Assembly (NCBI RefSeq): GCF_020400825.1
Contig: NZ_JAINVH010000020.1
Span: 62,001-126,000 of the forward strand
Origin: Streptomyces sp. HPF1205
Lineage (GTDB): Bacteria > Actinomycetota > Actinomycetes > Streptomycetales > Streptomycetaceae
Direction of reading: 5' to 3'
DNA length: 64,000 bases
Every line of letters begins with the position of its first letter. Within the stretch, counting starts at the first letter, position 1. Shown here piece after piece: positions 54,346-62,816 of the stretch. The translations under genes were made by a program, and so were the position numbers. The notes under the pieces are model-generated. The model was not told the origin of the DNA, did not search any database, and saw only the letters and a program-made list of their open reading frames with translations.

Positions 54346-55710
54346 TCATTTCCAGCGGTCGAGCGCGGCCTCGATGCGGGCGTTGGCCATGCTGGTCGCT
54401 CCGTCCAGGCACTTCGCGTAGACCTTGAGCAGGACGGCGACGGAGTGGCCGGCGCGGCGGGCGACCTCGACGGGGTCGACGCCGGAGTTGAGCCACAGGG
54501 AGACACAGGCGTGCCGCAGGTCGTATGGCCGGGCCGCCAGGGGTGACGCTTGCTGCTCCGGGGTGAGCGCCTGGCGGCGGGCGCGGGCCCAGACCTCGCC
54601 ATAGCCGCTCTCCTGGACGATGCCGCCGCGGCTGGTACGGAAGAGCCGACCGTCCGGGGCGGAGCCGTAGGTCTCCAGGTGCTCGCGCAGTGCTTGGACG
54701 AGCACGGGCGGGATGGGGACGCGGCGGACGTCGTTGCGCGGCCGCCACTTCAGGCCGCGCTCGTCGTGCGCGCTGCCGGTGTCGGTCCAGGAGCTGCCGA
54801 CGCGCGGTCGGGAGCCGTCCACGTGGAGGGTTCCCCAGCCGGTCATGGGCAGGTCGCAGTTCGTACGGCGGAGCCAGACGGCTTCGGCGGGGCGCAGGCC
54901 GGCGTGGTAGAGGACGGCGAAGAAGGTCTTCAGGTGCTTGCCGCGCTCGCCCTGGTCCTGGACGGCGGCCAGGAGGTGGCGGGCCTGGCGGGGGTTGACG
55001 ACGGCTCCGGGGTCGACCTGTTCGGCGGTGGCGGGCATCGTCCACTGCACCTGTGGGAGCGGGTTGGCGGCCAGGCGGCGGGCCTCGACGGCGAAGCCGA
55101 GGGCGTTGTGGAAGATGGCCCGCTTTCGGCGTACGACAGAGGCGGCGGCGGGCTGGCCGTCGAGCCGCAGCGAGAAGGCGTTGAGCACCTTCCGCAGGAG
55201 CAGCGGGTCGTCCAGGGCGGAGACGAGCACGGTGTGCCGCTCGGCCCAGTCGAGCACACGCCGTACGTCGCTGGGCGGGTCCTCCTTCCAGCGGTTCATG
55301 TTGAACGCCCAGCCGTACAAGGCCCGGCGCATCTCGCGGGCCTCGGGCATGCCGCGATGAGTTGTGACCAGGGCCGGGGTGGCGCTCGCCATGGCCTCGG
55401 CGAGGGTCGTGCGGGTCTTGGCGGGGGAGGCCGGCCACTTCATTTCGATGTAGTCGCGGGCGTGCTGGTACCAGCTCACGTCGTTGCGGCGTCGCAGCTC
55501 CGAGACCGGCAGGCCGGTTGCCTCGTCGAACTGCTCGCCGTTGCGCACGGCGGTCAGCAGCTCGGCACGGCGGCCGTCGGCGAGGGTCTTGGTACGGAAG
55601 GTCTGCGAGTGCGGGGTGGAGCCGACTTTCCAGCGGAGTTCGGCGTTGTTCCGGCCTCGGTCTTTGCGGTGCCGGACAGACCAGATACGGACGTCGAAGG
55701 TGTAAGCCAC
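54346..55710 (-). CDS. int: Tyrosine recombinase (integrase)
   Basis: A 454-residue phage-type integrase. The catalytic residues are Arg273 (YHAGLRPAEAVWL), Arg399 in box II (PYDLRHACVSLWL; Tyr at 396 where many have His), His422 (AGHSV) and nucleophile Tyr431 (VYAKC). A SAM-like core-binding domain fills residues ~75-215. GTG 55710 has GAAAGG six bases upstream. It recombines the element into tRNA-Tyr. It lies 66 bases after the excisionase and is probably transcribed with it. Confidence 0.95.
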   Translation of the reverse strand: MAYTFDVRIWSVRHRKDRGRNNAELRWKVGSTPHSQTFRTKTLADGRRAELLTAVRNGEQFDEATGLPVSELRRRNDVSWYQHARDYIEMKWPASPAKTRTTLAEAMASATPALVTTHRGMPEAREMRRALYGWAFNMNRWKEDPPSDVRRVLDWAERHTVLVSALDDPLLLRKVLNAFSLRLDGQPAAASVVRRKRAIFHNALGFAVEARRLAANPLPQVQWTMPATAEQVDPGAVVNPRQARHLLAAVQDQGERGKHLKTFFAVLYHAGLRPAEAVWLRRTNCDLPMTGWGTLHVDGSRPRVGSSWTDTGSAHDERGLKWRPRNDVRRVPIPPVLVQALREHLETYGSAPDGRLFRTSRGGIVQESGYGEVWARARRQALTPEQQASPLAARPYDLRHACVSLWLNSGVDPVEVARRAGHSVAVLLKVYAKCLDGATSMANARIEAALDRWK

Positions 55711-55776
55711 GAGGGGCCTTTCAGAACGTGCGAGGGCCCGCTGCGGCGGTCTGCGGCGGGCCCTCGGAAGGTGGGA

Positions 55777-55968
55777 TCAGTAGGCGGGAGTGTCGAGTTG
55801 GCTGACCCATGCGTCCAGGTCGGAGCGGCGGACGCGCAGGTGGCCGTTCGGGAGTTTGAGCAGCCGTGGCCCCTTGCCGCGGGCGCGCATGCGGTAGAAG
55901 GCGGCGCGGGACATGCCCAGCTCGGCGAGCACCTGGTCGAGCTTGAGCATCTGCTGACTGTTCGCCAC
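55777..55968 (-). CDS. xis: Excisionase-like HTH protein
   Basis: A 63-residue winged-helix protein of the MerR/AlpA-like excisionase group: LKLDQVLAELGMSRAAFYRMRARGKGP ... PNGHLRVRRSDLDAWV. GTG 55968 is chosen for the AAGGAAG upstream and the fit to family length; a longer frame to 56061 has no support. It precedes int in the same direction. Such proteins bend DNA at att sites to favour excision. Confidence 0.88.
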   Translation of the reverse strand: MANSQQMLKLDQVLAELGMSRAAFYRMRARGKGPRLLKLPNGHLRVRRSDLDAWVSQLDTPAY

Positions 55969-56030
55969 GAGGGTGTCTTCCTTTCCGCGTGCGGGTGAGT
56001 GGGGCAGAACGGGGCGGAGTGCGCGGCGGC

Positions 56031-57869
56031 TCATGGCCGGCCGACCGGTACGGGTTCGCATCCGGGGTGGGTGGTCTGTCCGGCGCCGAGGACGGGGTCC
56101 ATCGGCGTCCGGCAGACCACGCAGAGGGGCGGGGGACCAGAGAAGTGCTGCATTCCAGCACCCGGAGCGCCCGGAGCACCCGGCCGGGCGTGTTCGTGCA
56201 GGTCAGGCAGGCTGCGCTGTCCGGGTGCTGGGGAATCCGCAGCACCCGGTGCAGCACCCGCAGCACCCGGAAGCCGGGTGCTGGCGGGCGCTGTCCGGGT
56301 GCTGGGGTCGCTCGCAGCACCCGGACGTTCGTGCTGATCAACGGCGGTTCCGGGTGCTGCGGGTGCTCCGGGTGCTGAAATGCGCCCACTCTCTGCCGAC
56401 GTCAGCCGGTACAGGCGCGACCGGTTGCCGTCCGGCTCGCGGCGGGAGTCATCCACGTCGATACCGATGGCCCGCAGCGCGGGGGCGAGCCGCTTGAGCT
56501 GACCCCCGGCCCGCGTCGCGTCCTTCGGCCACCTGCGCGGCAGCTTCTCGGGAGCGTCGACCGCGGCGAGGATGTCCGCGGCCGACATGCAGATGCCCTC
56601 GGGGCCGGCCGCGCGCACCAGCTCGACGACGGCGCGGGCGAACGGCTCGCCCTCCAAGACGTCGGCCACCGCATCGGCGGCGGTGGCCTGGTAGCTGCCC
56701 TGGGTGTCCCAGCCGGTGACGTGGTCGACGGCTGCCAGGACGCGGGCGAAGTCGGCCATACGCGGCCGGTGCGTGAGCGTCACGTCCGGCAGGACGCGCA
56801 GCACCTTCACCAGCAGGTCGAACAGCGACGCCAGGATGCCCGCGTGCGCCTCGCGGTAGGCGCGGTCGAGTTCGGCTTCCTCGCGGCGCTTGCTGTCGGG
56901 GATGGTGTGCAACTCGATCGTCAGCAGCCGCTCGGCCAGGTCGCCGGCCAGCGCCCCGGCGTCAATGGTCGTCATGGCCAGCACGCGCCGGAATTCCAGG
57001 ACCACCACGTCGTCGTCGGTGTAGAGGGCCCGGTCCACGATGCCGTCGCCGGTCACCGCCCGGCACAGCGAGTCGGAGAACCAGTCCGGGACCGTCGAGA
57101 CGTTGTCGATGCACAGCGCCCAGGAGTTGAACGCCTGCGTGGCCCACGACTTCACATCTCGCGGCGCGGTCCGCTTGGGTGCCCCGGACGGGTCCACAAT
57201 GCCGATGACCATTGCCGCGCCCTTCGATTTCCCCGTGCCCTGCTCGCCCCGGAAGGTGAGGATCGGGTGCGGCAGGTCGGGAATGAAGGCGGCCACCAGC
57301 CAGGCGACCAGCAGGTGGAATCCCTCTTCGGAGGTGTTCATCAGGGCCCGTAGCCGGGCCAGGCCGTCGCCGTCGCCGACCGGTTCGGGCAGCGCCTTCA
57401 TGGCCCCGGAGCGGCGGAAGAGGACGGGAGAACGGGGCGCTGTCTCCCAACCGTCCGGCCCGATCAGTACGCACCGGCCGTCCGGCGTCGCCAGGTCGAC
57501 CACGATCCGGTCGCCGTGGCGTGCGGAACGGAGCTGCGGCGTACGCGGCTCAGCGACGGCCGCGATGCCCTCCAGGACGGTCATGGCGTCGGTGAGCGCG
57601 GACTGCGACGGGACGTTGCCGCCGGTGTCGTCGGTGTAGAGGCGGGCGAGCTGGGAGCGCAGGCCGGCCTTTCCGCGAAGCGGCAGCGCGATGTTCGGTC
57701 CGCCCAGCGGTACGGCGTACGGGCGGCCGTCCTCGGACATGAAGACCTCGAACCGGTCCCGGGCCAGCGCCACCAACTGCGATGCCTGCGACGGCCCCTT
57801 GCCCTCCTTGCCGTCGACCTCGACGCCGTTGGCGGCCAGCAACTCCCGCGCCTGCTTGGCGCTGTTCAT
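56031..57869 (-). CDS. Replication helicase-like ATPase (Rep)
   Basis: A 612-residue plasmid/phage-type ATPase. Walker A FRGEQGTGKSKG (208-215), Walker B-like LCIDNVST (~255) and a later conserved arginine region (AERLLTIEL) suggest a superfamily 3-like hexameric helicase. Residues ~505-580 are Pro/Gly/Ala repeats (SAPGAPAAPG) and the end has a Cys-x2-Cys ... His ... Cys motif (LCVVCRTPMD ... THPGC), possibly zinc-binding. ATG 57869 overlaps the prim-pol stop by 4 bases, so both are made together as a replication unit. The DNA of its 3' part carries the 9-mer array listed below. Confidence 0.82.
   Translation of the reverse strand: MNSAKQARELLAANGVEVDGKEGKGPSQASQLVALARDRFEVFMSEDGRPYAVPLGGPNIALPLRGKAGLRSQLARLYTDDTGGNVPSQSALTDAMTVLEGIAAVAEPRTPQLRSARHGDRIVVDLATPDGRCVLIGPDGWETAPRSPVLFRRSGAMKALPEPVGDGDGLARLRALMNTSEEGFHLLVAWLVAAFIPDLPHPILTFRGEQGTGKSKGAAMVIGIVDPSGAPKRTAPRDVKSWATQAFNSWALCIDNVSTVPDWFSDSLCRAVTGDGIVDRALYTDDDVVVLEFRRVLAMTTIDAGALAGDLAERLLTIELHTIPDSKRREEAELDRAYREAHAGILASLFDLLVKVLRVLPDVTLTHRPRMADFARVLAAVDHVTGWDTQGSYQATAADAVADVLEGEPFARAVVELVRAAGPEGICMSAADILAAVDAPEKLPRRWPKDATRAGGQLKRLAPALRAIGIDVDDSRREPDGNRSRLYRLTSAESGRISAPGAPAAPGTAVDQHERPGAASDPSTRTAPASTRLPGAAGAAPGAADSPAPGQRSLPDLHEHARPGAPGAPGAGMQHFSGPPPLCVVCRTPMDPVLGAGQTTHPGCEPVPVGRP
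56157..56376. repeat. Array of ten 9-mers AGCACCCGG in both orientations (candidate origin)
   Basis: AGCACCCGG starts at 56157, 56175, 56241, 56262 and 56316; its complement CCGGGTGCT starts at 56221, 56274, 56295, 56350 and 56368. One-mismatch copies lie at 56253 and 56359. Spacings are 9-54 bases. The array lies in the 3' part of rep, where it encodes Pro-Gly-Ala repeats. Such a dense set of short sites in a replication gene is typical of iteron or initiator-binding DNA; function is inferred. Confidence 0.7.
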
Positions 57870-58699
57870 CGCTCACCCCGCGCCCTGCGGGCGGCCGAGG
57901 CCACGGTGGCGCGCGCCTCACGCTCCGGCAGTCCCACGGCGACGGCCGCGCCCACCAGTGCCTCCGAGATGCCCTCGGCGGCCGCGCCGCCGCTCTCGTA
58001 CGCGCGCAGCGCCGCCCAGTACAGGCGGTTGTTCCGCTGTCCTTCCCCGGCGTCCAGCACTGTCCGTACGAGACCGACCGCGCGGCGCCCGGTCGGCACC
58101 TGGCCGAGCGTCCCGGTCGGAGCCGGGGCGGGCCTCAGCGCCTGCAACAGCCAGGCCGGGAGCGGTGCGGGCGCCGTGTCGTGGGTCGTTTCGTAGCGGC
58201 GGCCGTTGACCACGCTGCCGCTGGCCACGACGTACCCGCCGGCCGCGCGGGTGTCGACCTTCCAGCCGAGCTTGCCGCCGCTGTTGTGCAGCTCGGCGCC
58301 GTCGGGAGCGGTGAAGTACAGGTGGGCGCCGCCCCGGCCGGTCCGCACGGTGAAGGTGTGGCCCGGGTACGGCTGGCCGCGCCGCTCGGCGAGCACGGCC
58401 AGGACGTCAGCGCCGTCGCCGATCCCGGGCAGCGCCCACGCGGCAGGCGGGACGTCGTTGGCGCCCTTGGGAGTGTCCAGGTCGACGACGACCAGCCCGG
58501 CCGGGCCGGTCGCGATGCCGACGTTGTACGGGGTGTGCGCCCAGCACCGTTCGATGCGCGCGCTGTCGGTGGTGGCCCGCTGCTCCCACGCCGTGATCGC
58601 GGGCCGCTTGTCGCCTGGCCGCAGCGGGAAGACGGGCCAGCCGCGCTCGGCGGCCGCGAGCGCGGCGGAACGCAGCGCGTGGTGGACGGGATGGGTCAT
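57866..58699 (-). CDS. Bifunctional primase-polymerase (prim-pol)
   Basis: A 277-residue archaeo-eukaryotic-type primase (AEP). The catalytic Asp73-x-Asp75 is in GLVVVDLDTPKG; the later GGAHLYF motif carries the conserved histidine. ATG 58699 is chosen because AGGAG lies ten bases upstream; the longer frame would add a ribosome-site-free stretch. It is the first gene of the replication pair with Rep, and primes replication of the excised element. RepPP-type AICEs use this arrangement. Confidence 0.88.
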   Translation of the reverse strand: MTHPVHHALRSAALAAAERGWPVFPLRPGDKRPAITAWEQRATTDSARIERCWAHTPYNVGIATGPAGLVVVDLDTPKGANDVPPAAWALPGIGDGADVLAVLAERRGQPYPGHTFTVRTGRGGAHLYFTAPDGAELHNSGGKLGWKVDTRAAGGYVVASGSVVNGRRYETTHDTAPAPLPAWLLQALRPAPAPTGTLGQVPTGRRAVGLVRTVLDAGEGQRNNRLYWAALRAYESGGAAAEGISEALVGAAVAVGLPEREARATVASAARRARGER

Positions 58700-58844
58700 G
58701 CTGGACGTGCTCCTGTTCCTGGTAGGGGACGGGAAGGGGGTGGCCTGTTCATTGGCGTGAGGGGCCACCCCCGTGCGTGGGACTGAGTGGATGTGTCCGC
58801 GGCCGTTCAAGGGCTCCGGCCGCGGTGGTGAGTAAGGGGGACGG

Positions 58845-59327
58845 GTGGGTTACGACCTGCAGGCCGTGATCGGGGGCAGCGAGCAGCTCAGGTCGGCCAC
58901 GCGGCATTTCCCCGAGGCTCGACTTGCGCCGCTCGCGCAGGGCCTGTCGCTGATGCCGATGACCGATCAGCTCTTCGACGCGGTGACCAACGGCGAGAAG
59001 AGTGAGTTTCCCGACCTGTGGAAGCTTCCCGGCGGGTTCGGCGCGGTCCTGGCCGCCTGGTCCCAACAAGGACCGGTGGCGTACGTGGAAGCCGAGTACT
59101 TCGGCGGAGTCGGCCAGCAGGCCGCCGTGGCCTGGGCCGGTGGGTCGATCGTGCTCGGTCCTCTGACCTGGGCCGAGAAGCAACCGTGTCCGCCTGCCGG
59201 CAGTCCGATATCCCAAGCCCTGCGTCGACTCGGCGTGGTCGCGACTCCCGACGAGGACGAGTTTTCCTCCGCAGGGCTGCACCGCCATCGGGAGACGGAA
59301 CGATGGATCTCGCTTCGTGAGAGCTAG
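58845..59327 (+). CDS. Small cargo protein, possibly immunity-like
   Basis: A 160-residue soluble protein of a family I have seen often in Streptomyces but cannot name (MGYDLQAVIGGSEQLR; LMPMTDQLFDAV; FWKLPGGF-like segment LWKLPGGFGAVLAAW; AYVEAEYFGGVGQQAAVAW; SPISQALRRLGV). GTG 58845 has AAGGGGGAC just upstream. It reads against the element core, with lower GC, and is followed 62 bases later by an Im-like immunity gene. A toxin-immunity role is inferred from that neighbour only. Confidence 0.65.
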   Translation: MGYDLQAVIGGSEQLRSATRHFPEARLAPLAQGLSLMPMTDQLFDAVTNGEKSEFPDLWKLPGGFGAVLAAWSQQGPVAYVEAEYFGGVGQQAAVAWAGGSIVLGPLTWAEKQPCPPAGSPISQALRRLGVVATPDEDEFSSAGLHRHRETERWISLRES

Positions 59328-59389
59328 GAGCCGTCTCGTTCCTCGTATGTCTGCAGGCTTCTACTTCTTTGGGGGGTGACTTCGCCAGG

Positions 59390-59605
59390 ATGACTCGCGA
59401 AACAGCTGTGGCCCTGGTGCAGAAGATCATGGATGCGGACTATGCCGACGATGCCGAGGCACACAACGTGTTGGAGGCGCTCGACAGAGCCCTTCGCTGC
59501 CCGACCGGCTACGTGAGCGACTTGATCTTCTGGCCCAAGGGACAGGAGCCGACGGCAGGTGAGGTGGTCGATCAGGCTCTGGCTTATCGACCTTTCGCGC
59601 TGTGA
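59390..59605 (+). CDS. Colicin/pyocin immunity (Im)-like protein
   Basis: A 71-residue acidic helical protein. Its layout follows DNase-colicin immunity proteins: helix 1 MTRETAVALVQKIMDADY, helix 2 DAEAHNVLEALDRALRCP, then the hallmark short helix III region SDLIFWPKG (compare the DLIYYP motif of Im7/Im9) and final helix AGEVVDQALAYRPF. The two aromatic-equivalent positions of the toxin-binding loop (Phe-Trp for Tyr-Tyr) are kept. No DNase toxin is visible nearby, so it may protect against rival cells' toxins. ATG 59390 is chosen; an upstream TTG is weaker. Confidence 0.7.
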   Translation: MTRETAVALVQKIMDADYADDAEAHNVLEALDRALRCPTGYVSDLIFWPKGQEPTAGEVVDQALAYRPFAL

Positions 59606-59653
59606 GGAGTTGGGCGCGCACCGCGTGACCGCGTTGTCGACTCACTCGATCTT

Positions 59654-60256
59654 TCAGCGGCGGGCGGCCGCCGCTGCCTCGCGTACCACGTCGAGCACCT
59701 GCTCGCGGGTGACGCCCGGCGCTTCGTTCCAGGCCGGGTAGGTCTGGCGGACGCCCCGGGCGCGGAGCACGGCGTCCAGGTGGGCGCCGGCCGCGATGGC
59801 GGTGTCCTCGGTGCCGTAGCCGAGGGCGTAGAGGACGCGCTGCGCGCCGAGGACGCAGCGGCGGCCGCCTGCCGTGCGGACGTGCTCGCCGGTCTGCGCC
59901 CAGCCCCAGCGCTCCAGGACCAGTGCGGTCAGCTCCAGGTGCTCGGCGACGGAGATCCGCAGGCGCTGGACGGCTTCGCCGCGGCGGCCGAGGTGGAGGA
60001 CGAGCAGCCGGTCGGGCAGCACCCGCCACAGTCCGCCGGGGAGTTCCGGGTCGCGGTCGGGCGCGGCTGCCGGTCTGTCGTCCGGTTCGGCGAGCGCCTG
60101 GCGGACGAGTTCCTCGGTGGTCGCGGTGACGAGGGGGTGGGCGGTGGCGCGGCCCCGGGCCGCGAGGTACTGCTCGATCTCGCGGACCAGGAGCCGCGCG
60201 TCGACGTCGTCGGGGCGGACGTCGGGCAGGGTCCGGGGGAGTGTCTGTGCGGTCAT
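59654..60256 (-). CDS. DUF6197-like hypothetical protein
   Basis: A 200-residue protein. The C-terminal ~110 residues match the pattern of the DUF6197 family found on actinobacterial phages and plasmids (LVLERWGWAQTGEHVRTAGGRRCVLGAQRVL ... TYPAWNEAPGVTREQVLDVV). The N-terminal half is unassigned. ATG 60256 has GAGGAG upstream; the longer frame to 60337 lacks support. It lies between the immunity-like cargo and the traB downstream region. Function unknown. Confidence 0.7.
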   Translation of the reverse strand: MTAQTLPRTLPDVRPDDVDARLLVREIEQYLAARGRATAHPLVTATTEELVRQALAEPDDRPAAAPDRDPELPGGLWRVLPDRLLVLHLGRRGEAVQRLRISVAEHLELTALVLERWGWAQTGEHVRTAGGRRCVLGAQRVLYALGYGTEDTAIAAGAHLDAVLRARGVRQTYPAWNEAPGVTREQVLDVVREAAAAARR

Positions 60257-60306
60257 GACGGGGGACTCCTCGCAGAGTCTTATGTGCCGTTTTGGGGGAG
60301 TACGGT

Positions 60307-60491
60307 GACCCGGACACGGCCCGGACCGGGCATGCATCGCCGCAGGTCAATGGGGTTGGCCATCCCGGACGCTCGCGCGTGAGTCCCGGACGTGAGGCGT
60401 CCGGGACTCACCCGTCGGGTCCGGGATGACGACCGCGCCGCCAGGGGCCGAACCTGGGCAAACCAGTGCGGCGGTCCGGGGTGTGTCCGGG
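60307..60491. repeat. Eight CCCGGAC/GTCCGGG sites after traB (candidate clt transfer locus)
   Basis: CCCGGAC starts at 60309, 60320, 60364 and 60385; then its complement GTCCGGG starts at 60399, 60419, 60474 and 60485: four sites in each direction, arranged symmetrically. The first is within GACCCGGA (60307-60314), the 8-mer I recall as the TraB recognition sequence of plasmid pSVH1. The array fills the gap after the traB stop, where clt regions are expected. Confidence 0.7.
60379..60411 (-). terminator. Strong hairpin downstream of traB
   Basis: Perfect 14-bp stem (60379-60392 with 60398-60411) and 5-base loop TGAGG, formed by the two central sites of the CCCGGAC array. It could terminate traB, 87 bases upstream on the minus strand, or be part of the transfer site. 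No T-run. Confidence 0.55.
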
Positions 60492-60497
60492 TTGGGA

Positions 60498-62729
60498 TCA
60501 GACGGCCAGGCCGAAGCGATCGGCGATCACGGCGTGCACCCGGGCCAGCGGGTAGCCGGTCACCCGGCTGCCGTTCCAACCGTGCTTGGCCTTCTCCTCG
60601 TCGGTCCGTACGACCAGGGCGCCGAGGCGTTCGGCGGTCGCCGGGATGCCGGCCGCGGCCAGGGCGTCGAGCAGCACCGTGCCGGGCAGCCAGTCGACGG
60701 CCTTGACCATCGCGGGAGAGGTCCCGGCGGCCGCGGCCTCCTCCTGGGCGGTGCGGTCGGCGGCCGCGAAGGTGTCCAGGACGACGGCCAGGAGGCGGGC
60801 GTCGTCGTCCGCCAGGTCGCGGAGCCGGTCGGCGAGCGTGCGCGGTCCGGCGGGCAGGGTGCCGGCCTTGTCGCGCAAGTCGTGGGCCCGCTCCAAGAGT
60901 TCGGTGACCTGGTCGTCGTTGTAGTAGTCGGCCCGGACCAGGACCGGGTTCTGCCCCTCGGACCACAGGTACCCGGCGCCGCGCATCTCGGCTTCGATGG
61001 ACTTGGCGGAGTACCCGGCCGCCGCCGCGCCCCGGCCGAGGATCGTGTCCGACGCCTCGGGGGTGGTGCAGCGCAGCGCCCACCTGATGCTGAGCAGGTC
61101 CCGGAGGGACGTGTCGACCACGTCGGAGCCGGGCTTCTGGGTGGCGCAGAAGGTGATGATCCCGGCGGCGCGGCCGCGCGAGACGAGGTTGCGGAGCTTC
61201 TTGGTGATCTTCTTCCCGTAGTCCTCGTCTGTCGTGTAGAACATCAGCTCGTCGACCCACAGGAGCAGTTGCCGCAGTTCCGGGTGGGCGTTCGCCAGGG
61301 CCTCGGTGACCTTGCGCTTGCCGAGTTTCTTCAGCGTTGCGTACCGGCGCTTCATGTCGTCGATGAGGTCGTCGAGCATCGCGTTGAACGCCTCGGGGTC
61401 GGCCAGGCCTTCGAAGCGCTCGCTCAGCGCCTCGAAGGGTTCCAGGTCCCCACCGCCCTTGCCGTCCGCCAGCCACAGGATGACGCGCGGGTCGAGTGCG
61501 GCCGCGAGCAGGATCGTGTTCCCGGATGCGGACTTGCCCGCGCCCGGTTCACCGCCGACCAGCCCGGACCGCTCGACGACCGAGACGGATACGTGCTGGC
61601 CGCGCACGTCCGGGCCGATGCTGATCCGGCCCCAGAAGTTCGTGGGGCCGTCGTGGGCGAGCAGCGGGCCGGGGCCGGCCTTCTCGGTGAAGGGAAGGTC
61701 CCGGGTCACGTACAGCTCGATGCGCCCGGAGCGGCCCTTCTTGGTGACGGAGACCTGCGCCTCCTCGACGCCGAAGGCGGCCGCCAGCTCGTCGGTGGCC
61801 CGCAGCGCCTTCTTCGCCGGGATGCCCGGCGGCAGGTCCAGGACCGCCGACCACGCGCCGCGGGCGTCGAGCATCGGCATCTGCACGACCCGCAGCGTCT
61901 CCTCGGCGCCGATCACCTTCGCGGCCCGGAAGACCTGGTCCAGCATCGGGGCGGACATGGCGTCGCCGTCGCCGAGAGAACGCCAGTCGGCGGACCAGTC
62001 CCGCTCCTCGCTGACGGGGTGGCGTCCGGCGAACGCCCCGCCCGCGAAGGTGGCCAGCACCCCTGCGGCCGCCCCGAGGCCCCCGGCGGTGGCGTACCCG
62101 GCGGTGATGGCGGCGGCCGGCGGACCGTAGACGACGGCGGCCCGCATCTGGCGGACCCGGCGCCGCTCCATGCGGGCCTTCCGGTAGGCGGCCGTAGCGG
62201 CCTCCGCGACGGCGGTCGCCTTCACGGCCGCAGTGGTGGCGGCCTTGTACTTGACCGGGAACACCTTGGGGGTGAACCGGGCCGTGCGGTTGGCGGTACG
62301 AGCCTCGCGGGCGGCAATCTGCGCGGCATGGTGCAGCGCCTGGACCTGAACGCCCTCCAGGCCCACCACCCAGTCGTGAAGGCGCCGCGAGCCGCGCCGG
62401 AACTGGGCGACATGGCCCCGGTCGGTGCGCTGCCGCCGCAGCCAGCGGCGGGCGGCGCGGCGGCGGGAACGGTAGGCCCGGCCCGCCCACGCGGCCCACC
62501 CCTCGGCGGTACGCGTCCAGGCCGGGATCAGCGGGCGATCGTCCCAGTCGTCCAGGTCGACCTTCTCCACCACGGTGGCGGCCGGGCCGCCCTGGTGGGC
62601 GTCGGCGAGGACCCGGCGGGCCGAGTCCAGGACGACGGTGTCGGCGTCCGGATCGGTGGTGCGGGCGGTGGGCAACACGGTGACCGTGGCCAGGCGGTCC
62701 GGTTCGCTGCCGGTGGTCTGTTCGGTCAT
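60498..62729 (-). CDS. traB: TraB-type conjugative DNA translocase (FtsK/SpoIIIE family)
   Basis: A 743-residue motor protein. Residues ~80-120 are a basic amphipathic region and 198-235 form the hydrophobic membrane anchor. The RecA-like motor has Walker A GEPGAGKS at 393-400 and Walker B-like LLLWVDELMF. The C-terminus (VDWLPGTVLLDALAAAG ... ARVHAVIADRFGLAV) is a winged-helix-like domain, which in TraB proteins reads the clt repeats. Such proteins move double-stranded DNA between mycelia without relaxase. ATG 62729, with GGAG upstream. Confidence 0.93.
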   Translation of the reverse strand: MTEQTTGSEPDRLATVTVLPTARTTDPDADTVVLDSARRVLADAHQGGPAATVVEKVDLDDWDDRPLIPAWTRTAEGWAAWAGRAYRSRRRAARRWLRRQRTDRGHVAQFRRGSRRLHDWVVGLEGVQVQALHHAAQIAAREARTANRTARFTPKVFPVKYKAATTAAVKATAVAEAATAAYRKARMERRRVRQMRAAVVYGPPAAAITAGYATAGGLGAAAGVLATFAGGAFAGRHPVSEERDWSADWRSLGDGDAMSAPMLDQVFRAAKVIGAEETLRVVQMPMLDARGAWSAVLDLPPGIPAKKALRATDELAAAFGVEEAQVSVTKKGRSGRIELYVTRDLPFTEKAGPGPLLAHDGPTNFWGRISIGPDVRGQHVSVSVVERSGLVGGEPGAGKSASGNTILLAAALDPRVILWLADGKGGGDLEPFEALSERFEGLADPEAFNAMLDDLIDDMKRRYATLKKLGKRKVTEALANAHPELRQLLLWVDELMFYTTDEDYGKKITKKLRNLVSRGRAAGIITFCATQKPGSDVVDTSLRDLLSIRWALRCTTPEASDTILGRGAAAAGYSAKSIEAEMRGAGYLWSEGQNPVLVRADYYNDDQVTELLERAHDLRDKAGTLPAGPRTLADRLRDLADDDARLLAVVLDTFAAADRTAQEEAAAAGTSPAMVKAVDWLPGTVLLDALAAAGIPATAERLGALVVRTDEEKAKHGWNGSRVTGYPLARVHAVIADRFGLAV

Positions 62730-62816
62730 GCTGGTGGCTCCGTCTCTCCATGCGAGGGATCAGGGGCCCGGGGCGGCCGGTTGTCTTGGCGGATTGGCGG
62801 CCGCCCCGGGGCGAGT

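Noticed and set aside
55721..56389. A 222-residue His/Pro-rich frame overlapping xis and the end of rep
   Set aside because: It is an alternative frame of the 9-mer repeat region and has no ribosome site; rep and xis explain the DNA.
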